Both the position numbers and the translations under genes were made by a program. From Chryseobacterium gotjawalense (GTDB lineage: Bacteria; Bacteroidota; Bacteroidia; Flavobacteriales; Weeksellaceae), in contig NZ_CP124855.1 in NCBI RefSeq assembly GCF_030012525.1, positions 992,001-1,056,000 of the forward strand: a stretch of DNA of 64,000 nucleotides. The letters run 5' to 3'. Shown in pieces: positions 60,266 through 64,000 of the stretch (positions within the stretch are counted from its first letter, which is position 1; each line of letters opens with the position of its first letter). The notes below the pieces were generated by a model. That model made no database searches. It saw only the letters and a list, made by a program, of their open reading frames with translations, and was not told the DNA's origin.

Positions 60266-61069
60266 TTATTTGTAGTTTATTTTGTGATTTAATTCAATTG
60301 GATTATTATTTTCTCTCATCTGCTTTTGAATATTTTCTGTTAACTGTTTAAAATTCATGTCAACAGGGTTGCCGTTTTCGTCGGCTACTTTGTACTTCAC
60401 ACCTTTGCTCTTAATTTCAGAAAACGGATCTGAATAATAATTTTTTTGTAATTTGTTGTAGTTTTCCCAACTTATTTCTTTTCCCTTTCTCAGATTGAAC
60501 ATTTTATTACCGTTATGATTTTTGATTTCTGCCAGGCTAAAATCATAATCTCCCTTATCATCGGATATTTTCACAATAAGTCCCGGCAATCCATTAAAAA
60601 TATAGGGTCCGTCCTGAACTGGTATTTTGGGATCAAACCAGGCGGTCCAATTTCTACCTCCATATTTCACAGTCGCTTTTTGACATTCCATCTCGCCCAT
60701 TTTACTTTTTTCGGGCAGTACTTCCCAAACAAGCTGATCTTCGATGGTTAAAAAGAATTCGTCATTCATCATCGGAGTGGTAATGTTTTTTATGACTTCC
60801 TTATTTTCTTTGTTTTTTACAATGTACAGTTGGTCATAAGTCATTTTTTCTACAGATTTATAGCCTATTTTCTCTTTTAATGAATCCGACAGTCTTGCCT
60901 TCTCCGATCTGAATACAGATTGCTTTTCTGATCGATCCAAATAATACATCGCTGTCGTGAGATTTTCATTGGCAGAATTAGATTTGAATTTTAATTCATA
61001 AACAAATGTTAGATTTTGTGCTGTTAAAAACTTCGACGATAACAGCAGCACGAAAAGTATTTTTTTCAT
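60266..61069 (-). CDS. GLPGLI family protein 4
   Basis: A 267-residue exported protein reading from the ATG at 61069 (MKKILFVLLLSSKFLTAQ), four residues into the longest frame. Core: CQKATVKYGGRNWTAWFDPKIPVQDGPYIFNGLPGLIVKISDDKGDYDFSLAE. The C-terminal block HNGNKMFNLRKGKEISWENYNKLQKNYYSDPFSEIKSKGVKYKVADENGNPVDMNFKQLTENIQKQMRENNNPIELNHKINYK is nearly identical to that of the pseudogene at 56737, which must be a recent copy. Confidence 0.92.
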   Translation of the reverse strand: MKKILFVLLLSSKFLTAQNLTFVYELKFKSNSANENLTTAMYYLDRSEKQSVFRSEKARLSDSLKEKIGYKSVEKMTYDQLYIVKNKENKEVIKNITTPMMNDEFFLTIEDQLVWEVLPEKSKMGEMECQKATVKYGGRNWTAWFDPKIPVQDGPYIFNGLPGLIVKISDDKGDYDFSLAEIKNHNGNKMFNLRKGKEISWENYNKLQKNYYSDPFSEIKSKGVKYKVADENGNPVDMNFKQLTENIQKQMRENNNPIELNHKINYK

Positions 61070-61158
61070 AAAATTATTCATAAAGTGGGTCTTATAGAAC
61101 CTATAAAATGCTCAGCTAAAGTTAAAATCCATAAAAATACGATTGAAATTATTTTTTA

Positions 61159-62004
61159 CTAATAATCGATTTTATAATTCAACTCAATGGGATTGTTGTT
61201 TTCCAACAGCATTTTCTGTGTTTCTTTTGTTCTTTCCCGGTAATTAATCTCAACAGTACCACCGTTTCCGTTATCTTGAACAACTTTCATCCCTTTCGTT
61301 TTTGCAAAGGAATAAGGGCTGTCAAAATAATTTTGCAATATCTTATTAAATTGATTCCAGGTTATCTGTTTACCGTTTTCTGTTTCATACAAGGAATGAT
61401 CCGCTAAGTTTTTTATCTCCGTGGCTGTGAAAATATAATCTTCCCGCTCATCCTGAATTTGCAAAATAAGACCCGGAAGTCCATGAAAATAATAAGGGCC
61501 TTCTGAAACTGCAATTTCTTTAGTAAACCACGCCGACCAATTTCTACCACCGTACTCCACTTCCGCTTTTTGGCAATTAAAATTTGCAATTACTGCAGTT
61601 TCCGGTAAAATTTTCCATTTTAACTGATCTTCGATTTTAATGAAAAATCTGTCACGACTCATTGGTGAAACAAAATGCTTTTTAATAACCGCATGATCCT
61701 GTTCTTTGGTCAGATAGAGCTCAAAATAAGGATCTGTATTATATCCCGAACCAAATCCTGTTTTATTGATAAGCGAGTCAGATGCTCTGCGCGTTTCTGT
61801 ACGGAAAACTGATTTGCCCTGTAAAATATCGAGCTTATATTGCTGCTTTTTTATTTTGTCTTTTTGATCCGGATTGGGTTTGTAAATAAGCTCGTAGGAA
61901 ATGGTGGCGTTTTGCGCAAATGCTGTTAAACTGAAAACGCACAGCATTAAAAAGATTATTTTATGCAATAAAAAAAGGATAACCCTCAGTAGAATAGCAC
62001 TCAT
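61159..62004 (-). CDS. GLPGLI family protein 3
   Basis: A 281-residue exported protein. The first 31 residues (to AFAQ) are a long hydrophobic leader; an internal ATG at 61947 would give a more normal signal peptide (MLCVFSLTAFAQ), so the exact start is uncertain. Core: CQKAEVEYGGRNWSAWFTKEIAVSEGPYYFHGLPGLILQIQDEREDYIFTATE. It shares the DSPYSFAKTKGMKVVQDNGNGG..NNPIELNYKIDY tail type with gene 4 and is probably its next older paralogue. Confidence 0.9.
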   Translation of the reverse strand: MSAILLRVILFLLHKIIFLMLCVFSLTAFAQNATISYELIYKPNPDQKDKIKKQQYKLDILQGKSVFRTETRRASDSLINKTGFGSGYNTDPYFELYLTKEQDHAVIKKHFVSPMSRDRFFIKIEDQLKWKILPETAVIANFNCQKAEVEYGGRNWSAWFTKEIAVSEGPYYFHGLPGLILQIQDEREDYIFTATEIKNLADHSLYETENGKQITWNQFNKILQNYFDSPYSFAKTKGMKVVQDNGNGGTVEINYRERTKETQKMLLENNNPIELNYKIDY

Positions 62005-62040
62005 AGTTTTAATATTTTATCAATCCCTTTCAAAATTCAT

Positions 62041-62862
62041 TTAATGATTTAGCTCAATAGGATTATTATCATGAATTTCTATTTCTTTTGCCTTTCTATC
62101 AATTTCATTTAAGAATTTTTGTTTTTCCTCATTACTGTGAAAATACATTTCTCCGGTAAAAGCCTTGTTTCTAAAAGTTGCTAGTGGGGATTTCCTTTCA
62201 TCTTCAGTAATTCTATTATATACCGCTAAAGAAGTTGGTTTAACTTTTTCGTATGTTTTGTCCTCTAAAACAACATAATTAGATCTTTGTTTTTTCACAG
62301 ATAAAATTTGAAATAGATGGGTATTGGTTTTATCTGAAATTTTCAAAATTAAGCCAGGTAATCCGTAGAATTTATACGGTCCATCGGATATAGGGATTTC
62401 GTCAGTGTACCATGCAGTCCAATATCTTCCGGCAAAATAAATAGTTGCTTTTTGAACTGCAAAACCCAATATGCTGTCTTTTTCATTTGAAATTTCCCAA
62501 TTCATCTCTCTATCATCTTTGACTTTTAAAACTGGATCAATCAGGTGATTAGTAGTGTAAAAATGCATTAAGTTTTGGATGTGATTTTTTTCAATAACAT
62601 ATCTCACTTTTGTCGATATGTCTGGGAATGATGAAATTCCCAGGCTTGATTTTGCTGTCATGGTTGAGTCAGAGATGATATGTTTCAGACCAGTGAAAAC
62701 AGATTTTTTTTCTTTGGCATTAAAATCTAAAACTACAATTTCATCGGTGCTAACATCTTTGTTCAAAGTATCTGTAACATATTTATAATGATATGTAAAT
62801 CGAGTATCTTGAGAAAAATATATGGCCGGTAAAATCAAACAAATTATTATTAAATATTTCAT
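62041..62862 (-). CDS. GLPGLI family protein 2
   Basis: A 273-residue exported protein (signal to about residue 18, IYFSQ). Core: VQKATIYFAGRYWTAWYTDEIPISDGPYKFYGLPGLILKISDKTNTHLFQILS. Note AGR for GGR and WYT for WFT. N-terminal RFTYHYKYVTDTLNKDVSTDEIVVLDFNAKEKKSVF and C-terminal TGEMYFHSNEEKQKFLNEIDRKAKEIEIHDNNPIELNH place it with gene 8 (53614). Confidence 0.9.
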   Translation of the reverse strand: MKYLIIICLILPAIYFSQDTRFTYHYKYVTDTLNKDVSTDEIVVLDFNAKEKKSVFTGLKHIISDSTMTAKSSLGISSFPDISTKVRYVIEKNHIQNLMHFYTTNHLIDPVLKVKDDREMNWEISNEKDSILGFAVQKATIYFAGRYWTAWYTDEIPISDGPYKFYGLPGLILKISDKTNTHLFQILSVKKQRSNYVVLEDKTYEKVKPTSLAVYNRITEDERKSPLATFRNKAFTGEMYFHSNEEKQKFLNEIDRKAKEIEIHDNNPIELNH

Positions 62863-62934
62863 AATTTTTTTTAAAAAATTTGAAAAGTTACTTTTTATGA
62901 AAACTTTTCTATAGGTAAGATTTAATGAGGATAT

Positions 62935-63771
62935 TTAGTTAAGCCGTTTTTCAATTTCAATAGAATTCGTCATACGCCGCATTTGTTTTGAAAGTTCACT
63001 GTCTAAATTTTTTATGCCTTTTCGAATTTTCAAGATGTTTCCATCATTCAGGAGGAATGTATAATTACTGTTTGAAATGTGCATTTCTTTGATGTTTGCA
63101 TTAGGATCTTTGTACCCATCATCAATAAGTTTATTCAACTGCATTTGGGTAATTTCTTTTTCTTTTTTTGAAAAATCATGTAATTCTGCATTTTTATTTT
63201 TTTTAACTTCTACCAAGCTAAATTCGTGGTTCTTTTCTTCATCATAGATTTCAACAATCAATCCTGGTAATCCCGAAAATTTATATGGACCTTCAGAAAC
63301 CGGAATTTCTTTTGTAAACCAAGCAATCCAATTTCGTCCTTTAAAATTTGTTTCTGCTTTCTGACATAGATAGTCTCTTATTTTTTTTTCTTCATTCGCG
63401 AGAGCCCATTTCGGACGACTTTTTTCTGTGATTTTCATTCGAATCCCAGAATAAACTGTATGGTATATCATTTTGTCCTTCAATAAATCTTTGGTTATAT
63501 TATACGTCAGGTTAGAATTGTGTTGTAGAAAAAACAGCCTTTGTACCGCTGCTGCTCCATTTTTACTTAAAATTGAGTCATTATATCTTTTGGCATCATT
63601 ATAAAAATTAGATTCTTTTTTGCTGAGATCAACATCGAGGGTCATGATATCTTGAACGATGGAATCTTTTTTATTACCGTCTGGTATAAAACTATATCTG
63701 TAATGAAACCGGTATTGAGAAAATGAAATTAAAAACGAAAAAAGCATTAAAGCTGAAAATATTTTTTTCAT
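62935..63771 (-). CDS. GLPGLI family protein 1 (first in the array)
   Basis: A 278-residue exported protein (MKKIFSALMLFSFLISFSQ signal). Core: CQKAETNFKGRNWIAWFTKEIPVSEGPYKFSGLPGLIVEIYDEEKNHEFSLVE. It ends MRRMTNSIEIEKRLN, where NNPIE has become TNSIE. It is the most upstream member in the window, so the array may continue beyond the right edge only if more lie in that direction; the 229 bp after its start carry no gene. Confidence 0.9.
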   Translation of the reverse strand: MKKIFSALMLFSFLISFSQYRFHYRYSFIPDGNKKDSIVQDIMTLDVDLSKKESNFYNDAKRYNDSILSKNGAAAVQRLFFLQHNSNLTYNITKDLLKDKMIYHTVYSGIRMKITEKSRPKWALANEEKKIRDYLCQKAETNFKGRNWIAWFTKEIPVSEGPYKFSGLPGLIVEIYDEEKNHEFSLVEVKKNKNAELHDFSKKEKEITQMQLNKLIDDGYKDPNANIKEMHISNSNYTFLLNDGNILKIRKGIKNLDSELSKQMRRMTNSIEIEKRLN

Positions 63772-64000
63772 AAAAATGTTTTATTTGTTTTTGCCATTAT
63801 TGATCTTTCAAACTTAACATTAATATTTGGAGCAAAGATGAAAGCTATATCGAAATTGATAAATCTTGGGATATTAATTACTTAAATGTTTGACATTTAG
63901 TGTTTTATAGATATGGCATTACAAGATTTATAAATTAAAATAGTGAAAACTCAGCTCAGAAATTAATAAATTTTCTTGTATTTAGGTTTTATATTTTTGT
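63772..64000. other. AT-rich region upstream of the GLPGLI array
   Basis: No gene, repeat or clear promoter is visible to the right edge of the window; TATTTTTG-like and TTG-like words occur but cannot be assigned. Confidence 0.35.

Overview
The window looks like chromosome from a member of the Bacteroidota, class Flavobacteriia, probably family Weeksellaceae (Chryseobacterium, Kaistella or a close relative). I infer this from gene content and style. Secreted enzymes carry type IX secretion (T9SS) C-terminal sorting domains. Promoters match the Bacteroidota pattern (TTG or TTTG, then 18-21 nt, then TAnnTTTG). There are many GLPGLI-family proteins, almost no Shine-Dalgarno sequences, and an AT-rich background. 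No species can be named from sequence reading alone.

Layout. 1-3600: the end of a membrane protein gene, an initiator tRNA, a three-gene hipB-hipS-hipT toxin-antitoxin operon and tRNA-Ser(TGA). 3.7-15.7 kb: crcB, trxB, holA, an HsdR_N-type nuclease-like gene, an NhaC antiporter, a HAD phosphatase, a cupin, a dienelactone hydrolase, the two separated halves of a CoA-transferase (scoB and scoA) enclosing an ABC exporter and a ParD-like module, then rplS. 15.8-29.9 kb: a secreted M36 protease, rpsA, a DEAD-box-type helicase, a MerR regulator, a helix-hairpin-helix protein, a secreted endonuclease I, an acyl-CoA dehydrogenase and a row of small genes. 30.2-38 kb: thrS-infC and rpmI-rplT, parted by a stress-like gene, an MFS transporter and an acetyltransferase, then a secreted M28 peptidase. 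38.1-45.6 kb: a complete his operon (hisGDCBHAF-hisIE) with a histidine-rich leader peptide and attenuator. 45.7-52.6 kb: a glycan or polyprenol-type glycosyltransferase cluster with dapD, an NlpC/P60 lipoprotein and prmC. 52.7-63.8 kb: a minus-strand array of nine intact GLPGLI genes, two GLPGLI pseudogenes, a CarboxypepD_reg-like protein and a TonB-C-like protein.

The most striking pattern is structural. Three small gene modules (hipBST; parD plus an unknown gene; a YflT-like gene) each sit directly downstream of a conserved gene (tRNA-Ser, scoA, infC). At the far end of each module there is a diverged duplicate of that gene's 3' end, with all or part of its terminator region. No integrase is visible. 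This is the footprint expected from insertion of circular or exchanged DNA at gene 3' ends, seen three times in 35 kb.

Other points worth attention are a non-AUG (AUA) start for infC, a short unit (MKNTTALFHHYHLI) that looks like a his attenuator, a dispersed intergenic repeat lying just upstream of two ribosomal-protein promoters, and a GLPGLI pseudogene whose namesake motif has been deleted but is recreated by out-of-frame reading. All assignments come from reading the sequence; no database search was run.
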